Positions 1 through 9,314 of a DNA stretch of 64,000 nucleotides are shown piece by piece; position 1 is the stretch's first letter; each line of letters begins with the position of its first letter. The notes beneath the pieces are model-generated. The model ran no database searches, had not been told where the DNA came from, and saw nothing but the letters and a program-made list of their open reading frames with translations. Source of the stretch: Streptomyces bauhiniae (GTDB taxonomy: Bacteria; Actinomycetota; Actinomycetes; Streptomycetales; Streptomycetaceae); the NCBI RefSeq assembly GCF_004784475.1, contig NZ_SRRT01000003.1, forward strand, positions 620,001 to 684,000, given 5' to 3'. The translations under genes and the position numbers were made by a program.

Positions 1-1
1 C

Positions 2-853
2 GGCGCCGAGTACACGCAGAGCCTGCTCCAAGTGCGGCGGGACCGGCTGGAGATGGCCGGCCAGTTGTCGGCGCTGCCGGGGCTCACCGTCTATCCCTCG
101 CAGGGCAACTTCCTCTTCGTGCGCCTCCCGCTGGGCGCCGAGGGCACCGTGGTCCGGGACCGGCTGCTCACCGAGCACCGGATTCTGGTCCGCGAGTGCG
201 GCAACAAGATCGGTTCGTCCAGCCGCTTCCTGCGGCTCGTGGTACGCCCCGAGACCGATGTCCACCGCCTGGTGGCGGGCCTGGAGCAGGTCCTCTACGA
301 GCCCGCCGTACCAGAGCTGGGCTACAGCTCCGGCACGGCGGCGGTGGACCGCCTGGTCGGCGAGACGAACGGCGCCGGAGCCCGGCTGACCGCCACCTCC
401 GGCTCCCCCGTCATCGCCGCCGCCCTGGCCGCCGGTACCGGTATGCCGCTCCCCGCCGCCCCACCCCCCCAGGGCGCCGGGATACCGGTACCGGCGGCCC
501 AACCGGGCCCTGCACCTCAGCAGATCCCCCAGCAACCGGCACCCGTGGCACCCCCGTCCCCGATGGCACCCCCACCCGTCCCGGCCCCCGCATCCCCGTA
601 CCCGGCACCGGCCGCAGCGGCCGCCGCCCCCACGCCCATGCCCGCCCAGGCCCCCGCTCCCGCCGCCGCCCTGGGCCCCACCCCACCCGGCGTCCCCGCA
701 CGCGGGGGCCTCACAGCCGCCCAGGTACGCGGAATGACCGCCCCGCCCACCCCGGCCACCCCCGACTTCGCCCCGGCCTCCCCCTCCGGCTGGCCCAACG
801 CCCAGAGCTGGCCGAACGCGGCGGGCGCGGGGGCACCGGCGCCGATGGGCTAG
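2..853 (+). CDS. C-terminal part of a class I/II PLP-dependent aminotransferase, 5' end outside the window
   Basis: The reading frame is open from the window edge, so the N-terminal part with the PLP-binding lysine is missing. The visible segment matches the small C-terminal domain of histidinol-phosphate-type aminotransferases: a PSQGNFLFVRLP strand, then LVRECGNKIG, then FLRLVVRPETD, where the arginine would bind the substrate carboxylate. After about residue 110 the protein becomes a roughly 150-residue Ala/Pro-rich tail with no recognisable fold. Such tails occur on Streptomyces proteins that join a nucleotidyltransferase to an aminotransferase, but nothing here shows a nucleotidyltransferase. 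The substrate cannot be deduced. The tail contains two GGTACCGG-type motifs (about 433-442 and 483-493) of the kind that recur across the window. Confidence 0.75.
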   Translation, partial: GAEYTQSLLQVRRDRLEMAGQLSALPGLTVYPSQGNFLFVRLPLGAEGTVVRDRLLTEHRILVRECGNKIGSSSRFLRLVVRPETDVHRLVAGLEQVLYEPAVPELGYSSGTAAVDRLVGETNGAGARLTATSGSPVIAAALAAGTGMPLPAAPPPQGAGIPVPAAQPGPAPQQIPQQPAPVAPPSPMAPPPVPAPASPYPAPAAAAAAPTPMPAQAPAPAAALGPTPPGVPARGGLTAAQVRGMTAPPTPATPDFAPASPSGWPNAQSWPNAAGAGAPAPMG

Positions 854-1357
854 CGCGGCCGCGCGGTACTCGCCGCCGCCCGGCACCCGCCCAAGTGGGC
901 CGACCGCCTGCACGTCCACCCGGCAGGCACCGGCACGCCCGCTCCGAGCACCCCCGCCGAGACCGCACACGCCCGCGCGTGCCTCCGGTACCCCTCTGCC
1001 CGGCACCCGGACACACCCGCCCGAACCGGGCCGATCAGCACCGCTGCCCACCCGCACCCTGATCCGCCGTCACCCCCACCAGGGCCCGCACACGTCAGTA
1101 CCAGCATCGGCATCCCTCCGCCCCGGCCCCCGAACCCACCGACACCCGCGCCCTGATCCCCCGTCGCCCCCTTCCGAGGGCCCCGTACGCCAGTGCGACC
1201 CCCCGTACCCCCGCGCTTTCCCCCCACCTCACCGCCCCGCCATCCCCCCGTACCGGTTGATTCACCCCCGCCCCGAGCCCCCACGGTCCGCCGGGAGCTG
1301 ACGGGCCATGGAGAATGGCACTGCCACGCTTCTATGGGGGCCGACCGGAGGACGACC
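854..1357. other. Gene-free, C-rich stretch with an imperfect direct repeat
   Basis: I see no credible gene in either strand. The plus strand is strongly C-rich. A CCCTGATCC block at 1057 recurs at 1151 with similar following sequence (GCCGTCACCCCC against CCCGTCGCCCCC, then AGGGCCC and GTCAGT-like ends), giving an imperfect duplication with a 94-base period. The ribosome site of the next gene lies at the right end (GGAGG at 1347-1351). Confidence 0.5.
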
Positions 1358-4327
1358 TTGGCGCTCAGCAGACGTACTTTCAGTGCCCTGACCGGCTGTG
1401 CCGCGCTCGGGTTCGCCATGGGCGGGAGCGGGGGGCCGGGGGCGCCCTCGGCGTTCGCGGCGAGAGGGGTGCCCACCGGGCCGGCGCCCGCGGCGCCGCG
1501 GGCGGACGGGCGGCGGCACACCGTGGGGTACGACCCGTACTCGCTGCTGGTGGACGGCCGGCGGCTGGTGGTGTGGTCGGGCGAGATGCACCCGTTCCGG
1601 CTGCCGAGCCCGTCGCTGTGGCGGGACGTGCTGCAGAAGATGCGGGCGCACGGCTTCAACGCGGTCAGCGTGTACGTCTCCTGGAACTACCACTCCCCCG
1701 CCCCCGGCCGCTTCGACTTCACCGGCGTCCGGGACCTGGACCTGTTCCTGCGCACGGCCGCCGAGACCGGTCTGTACGTCATCCTGCGCCCCGGCCCGTA
1801 CATCAACGCCGAGGTCGACGGCGGCGGTTTCCCCGGCTGGCTGACGGTGACCCAGGGCACCGCGCGCACCGCCGACCCCACCTATCTGCGGCACGCCGAC
1901 GCATGGCTGACGCAGGTGAACCGGATCGCCCGCAGGCACCTGTACACCCGGGGCCGGGGCACGGTCCTGCTGTACCAACTGGAGAACGAGTACGACTCCC
2001 ACGTCACCGAGCCGACCGGCCGGGCGTACATGTCCCACCTGTACAAGAAGGTGCGGGCGGACGGCATCGACGTACCCCTCTTCCACAACGACAAGGGCCG
2101 CAACGGCTATTGGACGCCGGACTCCTTCGACACCGGTGGTGAGGAGGGCGGTTACCTGTACGGCTTCGACGGTTATCCCTCGCCCTCCCAGAACCCGCCG
2201 GACTGGGGAAAGTTCGGGAAGGGCGGCCCGACCGGGGGCTCCACCGCCTCTCCGAACACCCCCGGCTTCACACCGGAGTTCGGCGGCGGCTGGTTCGACC
2301 CGTGGGGCGGTGCCTGGTTCGACGGCAAGGGGTACCCGGAGGCGCGGCGCACCCGCGACTCGGCGTACGAACGCCGCTTCTACCTGACCAACCTGGCCAA
2401 CGGCCTCACCCTGCACAACGTCTACATGACGTTCGGCGGCACCAGTTGGGGCTGGCTGCCCGCGCCGGTGGTCTACACGTCGTACGACTACGGCGCGGCC
2501 ATCGACGAGGCCCGCAACGTCACCCCGAAGATGGCACCGATGCACCAGCTCGGCCATCTCCTCCAGCGCGTACCGGACTTCGCACGGCTGGACCGGGCCT
2601 CTGACGTGAAGGTGGCGGGGCTGAAGGTCTACCACCTGGCCAACCCGGACACCGGCGCGCATGTGTACGTCACCCGCAACGACGGCACCGAGCCGGTCAC
2701 CGCCGAGCTGCCGACCAACACCGGGAAGCTCCGCATCACCGTCCCCGCCCGCGACGCCCGCATGCTGGCGACCGGGCTCCGCCTCGGCAAGCGGAAGATG
2801 AAGCACAGCACCGCCCAGCCGGTGATGAGCGTGACGGCCGGCGCACGGGACGTCGCCGTGTTCGCCGGCCGCCGGGGTGACATGGCGGACCTGGTGCTGG
2901 ACTGCCCGCAGGAGCCGGACGTCACCCGGCTGGACCCCGAGGCCGGCTGGGCGTACGAAGGCGGAGAACTGCACGTCAGCGCCCCGCTCGGGGAGGCCGG
3001 GCTGAGCCGGGTGCTGGTCACCGGCGGCGAGACCGAGACCCCGCTGGTGCTGCTCTTCGCGGACGACGACACCTCGATGCGCGTCTTCCCGTACGACACC
3101 GCCGCCGGGACCCTGGTGGTGTACGGCCCCGCGCTGCTGCGCCACGCCGAGGTGCACGGCTCGGAGGTGCGGCTCACCGGCGACCTGGACGGCGAGTCGG
3201 TGCTGGAGGTGTGGGGCCCGCGCGGCGTCGACACCCTGGTGTGGAACGGCCGCCGGGTGCCGACCCGGACCACCCTCTCCGGCAGCCTGATGACCACCGC
3301 CCCGCTGCCCGGTGTGCCCGAGGTCCACCTCCCGGAGCTGACCGGCTGGCGCATGCGCACCGAGAACCCGGAGGCGGGCCCGAGCTTCGACGACTCCGGC
3401 TGGCGCCGGGCGGACCGTACATCCTCGTACAGCACCACACCGGTGCCCAAGGGCGGCCCGGTGCTGTTCGCGGACGACTACGGGTTCCACTACGGGGATG
3501 TCTGGTACCGGGGTACGTTCACCGGCAGTACCGGTATCGAGTCGGTCCAGCTCTCTTACAGTTCCGGTACCCAGGGCCTGTTGATGGCCTGGCTGGACGG
3601 GGAGCCGCTGGGCACCCACCGGCTACCGGTACCGGACAAGACGACCACCATCCGCAAGGGCACCTGGGAGGCGACGGCCACCTTCCCGGTCCGCCCGGAG
3701 CTGCGCTCCCCCGGCCGCCATGTGCTGTCGGTCCTGGTACGGCGCATGCAGCACGACCAGGACGGCAAGGGCGACGACACCCACAAGGCGGCACGCGGTC
3801 TGACCTCGGTGTCCTTCACAGGGGCCGCACCGAGGGTGTCCTGGCGGCTCCAGGGCGAGCGGGGCGTGGACCCGGTACGCGGGCCGCTGAACACCGGTGG
3901 CCTGTACGGGGAGCGGGAGGGCTGGCACCTGCCCGGCCTCAGCGACCGGGACTGGGAGCCGGTGACCTTCCCGAGGGAGGAGCGGCGGCAGGGCGTCACC
4001 TGGTACCGCACCACCTTCCGGCTCTCGGTGCCGGGCGACGTGGACGCCTCGGTGGGGCTGCGTCTTGAGGACGATCCGTACCGGGCCTACCGGGCGCAGA
4101 TCTTCCTCAACGGCTGGAACATGGGGCAGTACATCAACAACGTGGGTCCACAGCACACCTTCGTGCTGCCGAACGGCATTCTGCGCACACGTGGCACCAA
4201 CACACTGGCGCTGGCGGTGCTGTCGGAGTTCACCACACTGTCCGGTCCGGGCACGGTGGGCCTGACCCTCATGGGCGCCGCCGCGGGCGGCCTCCCGGTG
4301 ACTCCGGTGCCCTCTCCCGGCCATTGA
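1358..4327 (+). CDS. Secreted glycoside hydrolase family 35 beta-galactosidase
   Basis: This 989-residue enzyme should remove terminal beta-galactose from oligosaccharides or polysaccharides outside the cell. I chose the TTG at 1358 because GGAGG lies six bases upstream; an ATG at 1334 in the same frame lacks such a site. The protein then starts with LALSRRTFSAL followed by a hydrophobic stretch, a twin-arginine export signal. The GH35 barrel follows: SGEMHPFRLP, then WNYHSP, then QLENEY with the acid/base glutamate, then TPEFGGGWFDPWGG with the nucleophile glutamate. The second half holds the jelly-roll beta domains typical of long GH35 enzymes, ending in LNGWNMGQYINNVGPQ, a galactose-binding-like lid motif. 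The length fits the large bacterial and eukaryotic GH35 type. No transporter or regulator is adjacent. Codon positions around 3510-3640 include several GGTACCGG-type motifs. Confidence 0.9.
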   Translation: MALSRRTFSALTGCAALGFAMGGSGGPGAPSAFAARGVPTGPAPAAPRADGRRHTVGYDPYSLLVDGRRLVVWSGEMHPFRLPSPSLWRDVLQKMRAHGFNAVSVYVSWNYHSPAPGRFDFTGVRDLDLFLRTAAETGLYVILRPGPYINAEVDGGGFPGWLTVTQGTARTADPTYLRHADAWLTQVNRIARRHLYTRGRGTVLLYQLENEYDSHVTEPTGRAYMSHLYKKVRADGIDVPLFHNDKGRNGYWTPDSFDTGGEEGGYLYGFDGYPSPSQNPPDWGKFGKGGPTGGSTASPNTPGFTPEFGGGWFDPWGGAWFDGKGYPEARRTRDSAYERRFYLTNLANGLTLHNVYMTFGGTSWGWLPAPVVYTSYDYGAAIDEARNVTPKMAPMHQLGHLLQRVPDFARLDRASDVKVAGLKVYHLANPDTGAHVYVTRNDGTEPVTAELPTNTGKLRITVPARDARMLATGLRLGKRKMKHSTAQPVMSVTAGARDVAVFAGRRGDMADLVLDCPQEPDVTRLDPEAGWAYEGGELHVSAPLGEAGLSRVLVTGGETETPLVLLFADDDTSMRVFPYDTAAGTLVVYGPALLRHAEVHGSEVRLTGDLDGESVLEVWGPRGVDTLVWNGRRVPTRTTLSGSLMTTAPLPGVPEVHLPELTGWRMRTENPEAGPSFDDSGWRRADRTSSYSTTPVPKGGPVLFADDYGFHYGDVWYRGTFTGSTGIESVQLSYSSGTQGLLMAWLDGEPLGTHRLPVPDKTTTIRKGTWEATATFPVRPELRSPGRHVLSVLVRRMQHDQDGKGDDTHKAARGLTSVSFTGAAPRVSWRLQGERGVDPVRGPLNTGGLYGEREGWHLPGLSDRDWEPVTFPREERRQGVTWYRTTFRLSVPGDVDASVGLRLEDDPYRAYRAQIFLNGWNMGQYINNVGPQHTFVLPNGILRTRGTNTLALAVLSEFTTLSGPGTVGLTLMGAAAGGLPVTPVPSPGH

Positions 4328-4456
4328 ACGGCCGTACGCGCACGGGTGGTTCTCGGTTGAACCACAGCCGCTGATCCGCATGACGTGGACACACCCGTGC
4401 GCGTACGCTCGGACGGTCCGGCGACGGCGTCGGGGCGAAGGAGGAGAGGGCGGCAC

Positions 4457-5053
4457 ATGGTCAGCGCGGACGCACGGGCGCGAGCGGCACGACTGGCCGC
4501 CCGGCTGCGCCCCTCCCGTCCGGCCCGTACGATGCGCGCCCTGGCCAGGGAACTCGCTGCCGAAGTGGCCCAGTTGCCGGAACCCCCGACCGACGTGCGC
4601 GGGGTGTGCCGTGCCCTGTGCGCCGCGATGAGCACCCGGCGCGGCGGGCGGCCGGTTGAGCTGCGGTTCGAGCGCTTCCCGGACGAGATCGAGGTCACCG
4701 GGCTGTGGGTGGAGTTCCAGGACTTCGACCTCGTCATCGTGGAGGAACGCGCCGAGGCCGTACAGCAACTCGTCATCCTGGGCCACGAGTTGTGGCATCT
4801 GCACGCCGGGCACCGGCACCACCCGGCCCTCGGCCCGGCCACCCTGGCGCTCGCGGACGGGTCCGGCTGGGAGGGGACCGCGCTGACGGTGGCCGCCCGT
4901 GACGGCTCCCGCGAGGCCGACGAGGCCGCCGCCGAGGACTTCGGCCACCGCCTGGCCACCCTGTTCCGCCCTCAACTGGGGCGCTCCGCCGAGCCCTTGG
5001 ACCTCGTACAGCGTTCCCTCGGTTATCGCGGCCGGGGCGGGGCCGCGCGGTGA
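4457..5053 (+). CDS. HEXXH-motif protein of the ImmA/IrrE-like type, first gene of a triad
   Basis: A 198-residue protein with HELWH at residues 110-114 followed by a His-rich stretch. That is a zincin-type metal site like those of the ImmA/IrrE (COG2856) peptidases that cleave phage-type or stress repressors. The N-terminus is Arg/Ala-rich and may be helical; there is no signal peptide. The ATG at 4457 was chosen over upstream in-frame starts because AAGGAGGAG precedes it at 4438-4446. The stop codon overlaps the start of the next gene by four bases (GTGA), so the two are probably translationally coupled. Homologues in Streptomyces are often labelled 'toxin', but I see no evidence for toxicity. 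Protease activity is inferred from the motif only. Confidence 0.65.
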   Translation: MVSADARARAARLAARLRPSRPARTMRALARELAAEVAQLPEPPTDVRGVCRALCAAMSTRRGGRPVELRFERFPDEIEVTGLWVEFQDFDLVIVEERAEAVQQLVILGHELWHLHAGHRHHPALGPATLALADGSGWEGTALTVAARDGSREADEAAAEDFGHRLATLFRPQLGRSAEPLDLVQRSLGYRGRGGAAR

Positions 5054-6279
5054 GCGCAGCGGTCATGGAGCCCGCCGCCACCCTGCGGGACTTCTCGATC
5101 TCCTTCTGGATTCCCACGGCGGTGCTGGGCATCGCCCTGGTGATCAAGCTGCCCACGATCATCCGGCTGTGGCGGGACCCGCTGCTGCGCGCGGTCGGCG
5201 GTCTGCTGCTGCTGGCCTGCGCCGTCTTCGTGTTCTGCTCGCCGTCCACCATCGCGCGGGTGAACCGGCTGACCGGGGTGCCCAACATCTCGGCGCCCTG
5301 GTGCTATTCGCTGCTCACCGCGTTCTGCGGCTCCTGTCTGCTGCTGATCATCACCTGGCGCAACGGCCCCGACCGCTCGGCGGTCACCCGGCGGGCCCGG
5401 CGCTGGGTGGTCTCGGTGTACAGCGGCGTGATCGTCGTGCTGTGGCTGCTGTTCCTGCTGGCCGACGTGCCGGTGGAGCGGCTGCGGGACCTGGACACCT
5501 ACTACGCCACCACCCCGTTCATGCGCGAGGAGATCCTGCTCTACCTCTGCGCGCACGCCCTGGCCTGCCTGATCACCGCCCGGCTGCTGTGGAACTGGGT
5601 GCGCGCCGAGGGGCTGGACGCCTGGCTGCGCTGGGGGCTGAAGCTGCTCGGCGCGGGCTACGTCCTCAACCTGATCTTCGACGCGGTCAAGCTGGTCGCG
5701 GTGGGCGCCCGCTGGGCCGGCGGTGACCTGGACTGGCTGAGCACCGACCTCGCGCCGCCGGTCGCCGCCCTGTCGGCCATCCTGATCGCGGTCGGCTTCA
5801 TCCTGCCGCACGCCGGCCAGTACGCGAGCGACCGCTGGCGGGTCCGCCTCGCCCACCGCCAACTGCGCCCGCTGTACGTGCTGATGCGCACCTCGGCCGG
5901 GTCGGGCGTGCCCTTCGTGCTGCGGGCGACGCCGGAGCTGCGGCTGACCCGGCGCGAGACGTTCATCCGGGACGTGCTGCTGCCGCTGGCCCGGCACCTC
6001 GACACCGCCCTCGGCGCCCGTGCGTACGAGGCGGCCCTCAGTCTCGGCCACCCGCCGGAGCGGGCGCGGGCGTTGGCCTCGGCGGTGACCATCCTGGACG
6101 CGGTCGAGGCGAAGGCCCGGATGCCCGAGCCGCCCGCGACGGCGACCGCGCCCGACACCACCGACCTGCTCCAGGAGATCGGGCCCGTCTCCCGTGCCCT
6201 CCGCCGTCCCGACGAGATCGCGGCGGTCCGTGCCCGTGCGGCCGCCGACCCAGCAGAGAGCGTTGCCGCACATGAGTGA
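5050..6279 (+). CDS. Multi-pass membrane protein of the MAB_1171c type, triad second gene
   Basis: A 409-residue protein. The first 260 residues contain about seven hydrophobic helices, for example around residues 20-40, 50-70, 85-100, 120-140, 165-185, 200-220 and 235-255. They are followed by a soluble helical domain of about 140 residues with an HRQLRPLYVLMR segment. This layout matches the Streptomyces family named after mycobacterial MAB_1171c, listed as a putative transporter of unknown substrate. The GTG start sits inside the stop of the upstream gene, and its own stop overlaps the next gene by eight bases, so all three products are probably made in concert. A sensor role, with the C-terminal domain passing a signal to the HEXXH protein, is equally possible. 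Confidence 0.65.
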   Translation: MSAAVMEPAATLRDFSISFWIPTAVLGIALVIKLPTIIRLWRDPLLRAVGGLLLLACAVFVFCSPSTIARVNRLTGVPNISAPWCYSLLTAFCGSCLLLIITWRNGPDRSAVTRRARRWVVSVYSGVIVVLWLLFLLADVPVERLRDLDTYYATTPFMREEILLYLCAHALACLITARLLWNWVRAEGLDAWLRWGLKLLGAGYVLNLIFDAVKLVAVGARWAGGDLDWLSTDLAPPVAALSAILIAVGFILPHAGQYASDRWRVRLAHRQLRPLYVLMRTSAGSGVPFVLRATPELRLTRRETFIRDVLLPLARHLDTALGARAYEAALSLGHPPERARALASAVTILDAVEAKARMPEPPATATAPDTTDLLQEIGPVSRALRRPDEIAAVRARAAADPAESVAAHE

Positions 6280-7666
6280 AGTGAAGCCCACGGCCGTCGT
6301 GCTCGGCGGCTCCCTGGCCGGCATGCTCGCGGCCCGTGCCCTGGCCGCGACGGGCGCCCGCGTCACGGTGGTGGAGCGGGACGCGCTGCCCGCCGGGCCC
6401 GAGCCGCGCAAGGGGCTGCCGCAGGCCCGGCACGTCCACCAGTTGTGGTCGGGCGGTGCCCGTGCGCTGGAGGAGCTGCTGCCGGGCGCGCAGGACGCGT
6501 TGAGCGCGGCCGGGGTGCGCCGGGTGCCGATGACCACGGACATGGTGGCGCTGTCGGCGCACGGCTGGTACCGGCGCTGGCCCGAGTCGGCGTTCATGCT
6601 GCCGGCCGGGCGGGATCTGCTGGACTCGGTGGTCCGGGACCTGGTGCGGGCGGACGGCGCGATCGAGCTGCTGGACCGCACCGAGGCCGTCGCCCTCACC
6701 GGCACCGGCCGCGCGGTGACCGGGGTACGGGTGCGCGCCGCCGGCACCGAACGCACGCTGAACGCCGACCTGTTGGTGGACGCCACCGGACGCGGCTCCC
6801 GTGCCGCCCACTGGCTGGCGGGGCTGGGCCTGCCCGAGCCGGAGCGCCGGGAGGTCGACTCGGGGCTGACGTACGCCAGTCGGCTGTTCCGGGCGCCGGA
6901 GGGGGCGCGGGACGGCTTCCCGGTGGTCAACATCGAGCCGGATCAACGGGGTTCGCGCATCGGGCGCGGTGGGGTGCTGCTGCCCATCGAGGACGGCAAG
7001 TGGCTCGTCACCCTGATCGGCGCCCGGACCGACGAACCGCCGTCCACCGGGGCCGAGTTCCTCCGGTACGCGCACGAGGAGCTGCGGCACCCGCTGATCG
7101 GGGAGTTGCTCACCCACGCCGAACCCCTGACGGATGTCACGGTCACCCGGACGACCGCCAACCGGCGCCTGTTCCATGAGCGGTTGACCGAGTGGCCCGA
7201 GGGGTTCGTCGTGCTCGGTGACGCCCTGTGCGCGCTCAACCCGGTGTACGGGCACGGCATGTCGGTGGCGGCCCTCTCGGCGCTGGCCCTGCGGGACACC
7301 GTGCTCCGGCGGGGCGGGCTCGGCACACCCGGTCTGGCCCGGCGGGCGCAGCGCGCGGCGGGCCGTACGGTGCGGACCGCCTGGGACCTGGCGATCGGCG
7401 CCGACGTCTTCTACCCCGGCGCCACTCCGACCGGCCCCACGGTCCGGGACCGGCTGGTCTCCGCGTACGTCGGCCGGCTGCTGCGCACGGCCACGGGCAA
7501 CGGCCGGGTCGCGCGCCGGGTGACCGACGTGACCTCGCTGGAGGCGGGCGCGGAGGCGCTGCTCGCCCCGCGCATGCTGCTGGCCGCCGCCGTGGGCCCG
7601 CTGCGCCCGCCGCTGCCGGGACCGCCGCTGACGGCGGAGGAGCGGAAGGCGGCGGGACTCACCTAG
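6272..7666 (+). CDS. FAD-dependent oxidoreductase / monooxygenase-like protein, triad third gene
   Basis: A 464-residue flavoprotein. VVLGGSLAGMLAARAL at residues 9-24 with VVERD downstream is the N-terminal Rossmann dinucleotide-binding fold. DLLVDATGRGS in mid-protein and GDALCALNPVYGHGMS near residue 315 are the second FAD-contact motif of the p-hydroxybenzoate hydroxylase/geranylgeranyl reductase superfamily. A QARHVHQLWSGG segment is typical of a Streptomyces subgroup of unknown substrate. No signal peptide is visible. Its ATG overlaps the upstream stop in ATGAGTGA, showing tight coupling to the membrane protein gene. It could oxidise a lipid or small metabolite; the substrate is not deducible. 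Confidence 0.75.
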   Translation: MSEVKPTAVVLGGSLAGMLAARALAATGARVTVVERDALPAGPEPRKGLPQARHVHQLWSGGARALEELLPGAQDALSAAGVRRVPMTTDMVALSAHGWYRRWPESAFMLPAGRDLLDSVVRDLVRADGAIELLDRTEAVALTGTGRAVTGVRVRAAGTERTLNADLLVDATGRGSRAAHWLAGLGLPEPERREVDSGLTYASRLFRAPEGARDGFPVVNIEPDQRGSRIGRGGVLLPIEDGKWLVTLIGARTDEPPSTGAEFLRYAHEELRHPLIGELLTHAEPLTDVTVTRTTANRRLFHERLTEWPEGFVVLGDALCALNPVYGHGMSVAALSALALRDTVLRRGGLGTPGLARRAQRAAGRTVRTAWDLAIGADVFYPGATPTGPTVRDRLVSAYVGRLLRTATGNGRVARRVTDVTSLEAGAEALLAPRMLLAAAVGPLRPPLPGPPLTAEERKAAGLT

Positions 7667-7687
7667 GCCGTGCCAATAGGGCCTAGG
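7662..7687. terminator. Bidirectional terminator between convergent genes
   Basis: CCTAGGCC at 7662-7669 pairs perfectly with GGCCTAGG at 7680-7687 across a 10-base loop. It lies between the stop of the oxidoreductase gene and the end of the converging lactonase gene. There is no T-run, as is usual for Streptomyces terminators. Confidence 0.65.
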
Positions 7688-7698
7688 GGGTGGCTCGG

Positions 7699-8544
7699 CT
7701 AGCCCGCGAACGGCGGCTGCGGCAGCCCCTCCCCCGCGCCCGGCACCACCAGCACCGAGCCCGAGAGGGCCGTGGGCGCGGTGAGGCCGACGCGGGCGGT
7801 GGTGACGTACAGGTCCCGCAGGCCGGGGCCGCCGAAGGCGCAGGCGGTGGTGCGCGGGACGGGGAGCCGGACCTCCCGGTCCAGGGCGCCGGAGGGGGTG
7901 TAGCGGCGGACCGCTCCCCCGTCCCACAGCGCCACCCACACGCACCCGGCCGCGTCGACCGTCAGCCCGTCCGGGAAGCCCGCGCCGTCCTCGACGACGG
8001 CCAGGGTGCGCCGGTCGCGGACGCCCGTGCCGTCGTAGTCGAAGACGTCGACGCGCCGGGTGGGGCTGTCGACGTAGTACATCAGGGTGCCGTCCGGGCT
8101 CCAGCCGATGCCGTTGCTCACCGTGGCGTCGGAGAGGATCGGCTCGGCGGTGCCGGCGCCGGTGAGGCGGGTCAGGGTGCCGCCGCCGGGGGTTTCGTCG
8201 TAGCGCATGGTGCCGGCCCAGAGGGAGCCGTCGGGGGCCACGGCCGCGTCGTTGGCGCGGCGGCCGGGGACCGGGTCGCGGTGCAGCCAGCGGAAGGTGC
8301 CGTCGGGGTCCAGGAGGGCAACACCGTCGCGGAGGTTGAGCACCAGGCCGCCGTGGGCGCGGGGTTTGGCGGCGCCGATGTGCTGGCCGGTGGTGCGGAC
8401 CGTGCGGCGGCCGGTGGCGGGGTCGTAGGTGTGGACGCGGCTGCCCAGGACGTCGACCCAGAGCAGGCGGGCGGTGGCCGGGTCCCAGGTCGGGCCCTCG
8501 CCCAGCTCCGCCTCGGCCGCGACGGCGACCTCGTAGCCGCTCAC
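7699..8544 (-). CDS. SMP-30/gluconolactonase/LRE family protein
   Basis: A 281-residue six-bladed beta-propeller that probably hydrolyses a sugar lactone. Family metal-site features are visible: ELGEGPTWD near the N-terminus with the metal-binding glutamate, VSNGIGWSPDG, and FPDGLTVDAAGCVWVA with the catalytic-region aspartate. No signal peptide is present, so it should be cytoplasmic. The GTG start overlaps the stop of the upstream IclR gene by four bases, so regulator and enzyme are probably made from one transcript. The arrangement suggests breakdown of an aldonic acid or sugar lactone, but no dehydrogenase, kinase or transporter for such a pathway lies beside it. Confidence 0.85.
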   Translation of the reverse strand: MSGYEVAVAAEAELGEGPTWDPATARLLWVDVLGSRVHTYDPATGRRTVRTTGQHIGAAKPRAHGGLVLNLRDGVALLDPDGTFRWLHRDPVPGRRANDAAVAPDGSLWAGTMRYDETPGGGTLTRLTGAGTAEPILSDATVSNGIGWSPDGTLMYYVDSPTRRVDVFDYDGTGVRDRRTLAVVEDGAGFPDGLTVDAAGCVWVALWDGGAVRRYTPSGALDREVRLPVPRTTACAFGGPGLRDLYVTTARVGLTAPTALSGSVLVVPGAGEGLPQPPFAG

Positions 8545-9314
8545 GCCGCCTCCCGGTGGCCGAGGCGCTCGGAGAGTTCGGCGGCGCCCTTGACGGCGAG
8601 CGCCTCCAGCTCGGTACGGCGTTCCTCGCTCCAGCGGACCGTGGGCACCGAGATGGACAGCGCGGCGACGACCCGCCCGGTGCGGTCGCGGACCGGGGCG
8701 GCGACGCAGCTCACGTCCGGGTTGGACTCCCGGCGCTCCACCGCGACACCCCGGCGCCGGATCTCCGCCAGCGCGTCGCGGAGTTGGCCGGGATCGGTGA
8801 GGCTGTCCGGGGTCATCGCGGCCAGTTCGGCACCGTCGGGGACACGTGCGGCCAGCTCCGGCGCGGGCAGCGAGGCCAGCAGCATCTTGCCGACGGCCGT
8901 GCAGTGCGCGGGCAGCCGGCGCCCGGCGGCGGAGACCATGCGGACGGCGTGCGTGGAATCGACCTTGGCGATGTAGATGACGTCGGTGTCCTCCAGCAGC
9001 GCCACATGAACCGTCTCGTCACAGGTCTCGGCGACGGTACGGGCCACCTCCCGGCCCTCGGCGGCGAGGTCGAGCTGCTCGGCGTACCGGCTGCCGAGCT
9101 GGTACGGGCGGACGCCGAGCCGGTACCGGCCGGGCTGTCCTGGTACCGGTACCAGGTAGGAGCGGGCGGCGAGGGTGGTGACCAGCTCGTGCACGGTGGT
9201 GCGCGGGAGGCCGAGTCTGCGCACGATGTCCGGCGCGGAGAGCGTGCCGTCCCCGTCGAGGAACAGCTCCAGGATGTCGAAAGCCCGCGTCACGGCGGGC
9301 ACGAGGCGTCCCAC
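8541..9314 (-). CDS. IclR family transcriptional regulator
   Basis: A 257-residue regulator. An N-terminal winged helix (SAPDIVRRLGLPRTTVHELV, about residues 27-46) is followed by the IclR effector domain with the typical SAAGRRLPAHCTAVGKMLLA, RESNPDVSCVAAPVRD and ALSISVP segments. I chose the GTG at 9314 because AAGGAGG lies six bases upstream; longer in-frame versions have no such site. It is translationally coupled to the lactonase and probably senses its substrate or product. GGTAT at 9340-9344 and ATACC at 9360-9364 flank a possible operator, which is weak evidence. Inside the gene, 9139-9156 is a perfect 18-base palindrome encoding VPVPG. Confidence 0.88.
   Translation of the reverse strand: MGRLVPAVTRAFDILELFLDGDGTLSAPDIVRRLGLPRTTVHELVTTLAARSYLVPVPGQPGRYRLGVRPYQLGSRYAEQLDLAAEGREVARTVAETCDETVHVALLEDTDVIYIAKVDSTHAVRMVSAAGRRLPAHCTAVGKMLLASLPAPELAARVPDGAELAAMTPDSLTDPGQLRDALAEIRRRGVAVERRESNPDVSCVAAPVRDRTGRVVAALSISVPTVRWSEERRTELEALAVKGAAELSERLGHREAA

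Noticed and set aside
853..864. GCGCGGCCGCGC palindrome after the aminotransferase stop
   Set aside because: A loop-free dyad of this kind is common in GC-rich DNA, and it cannot form a normal terminator hairpin.
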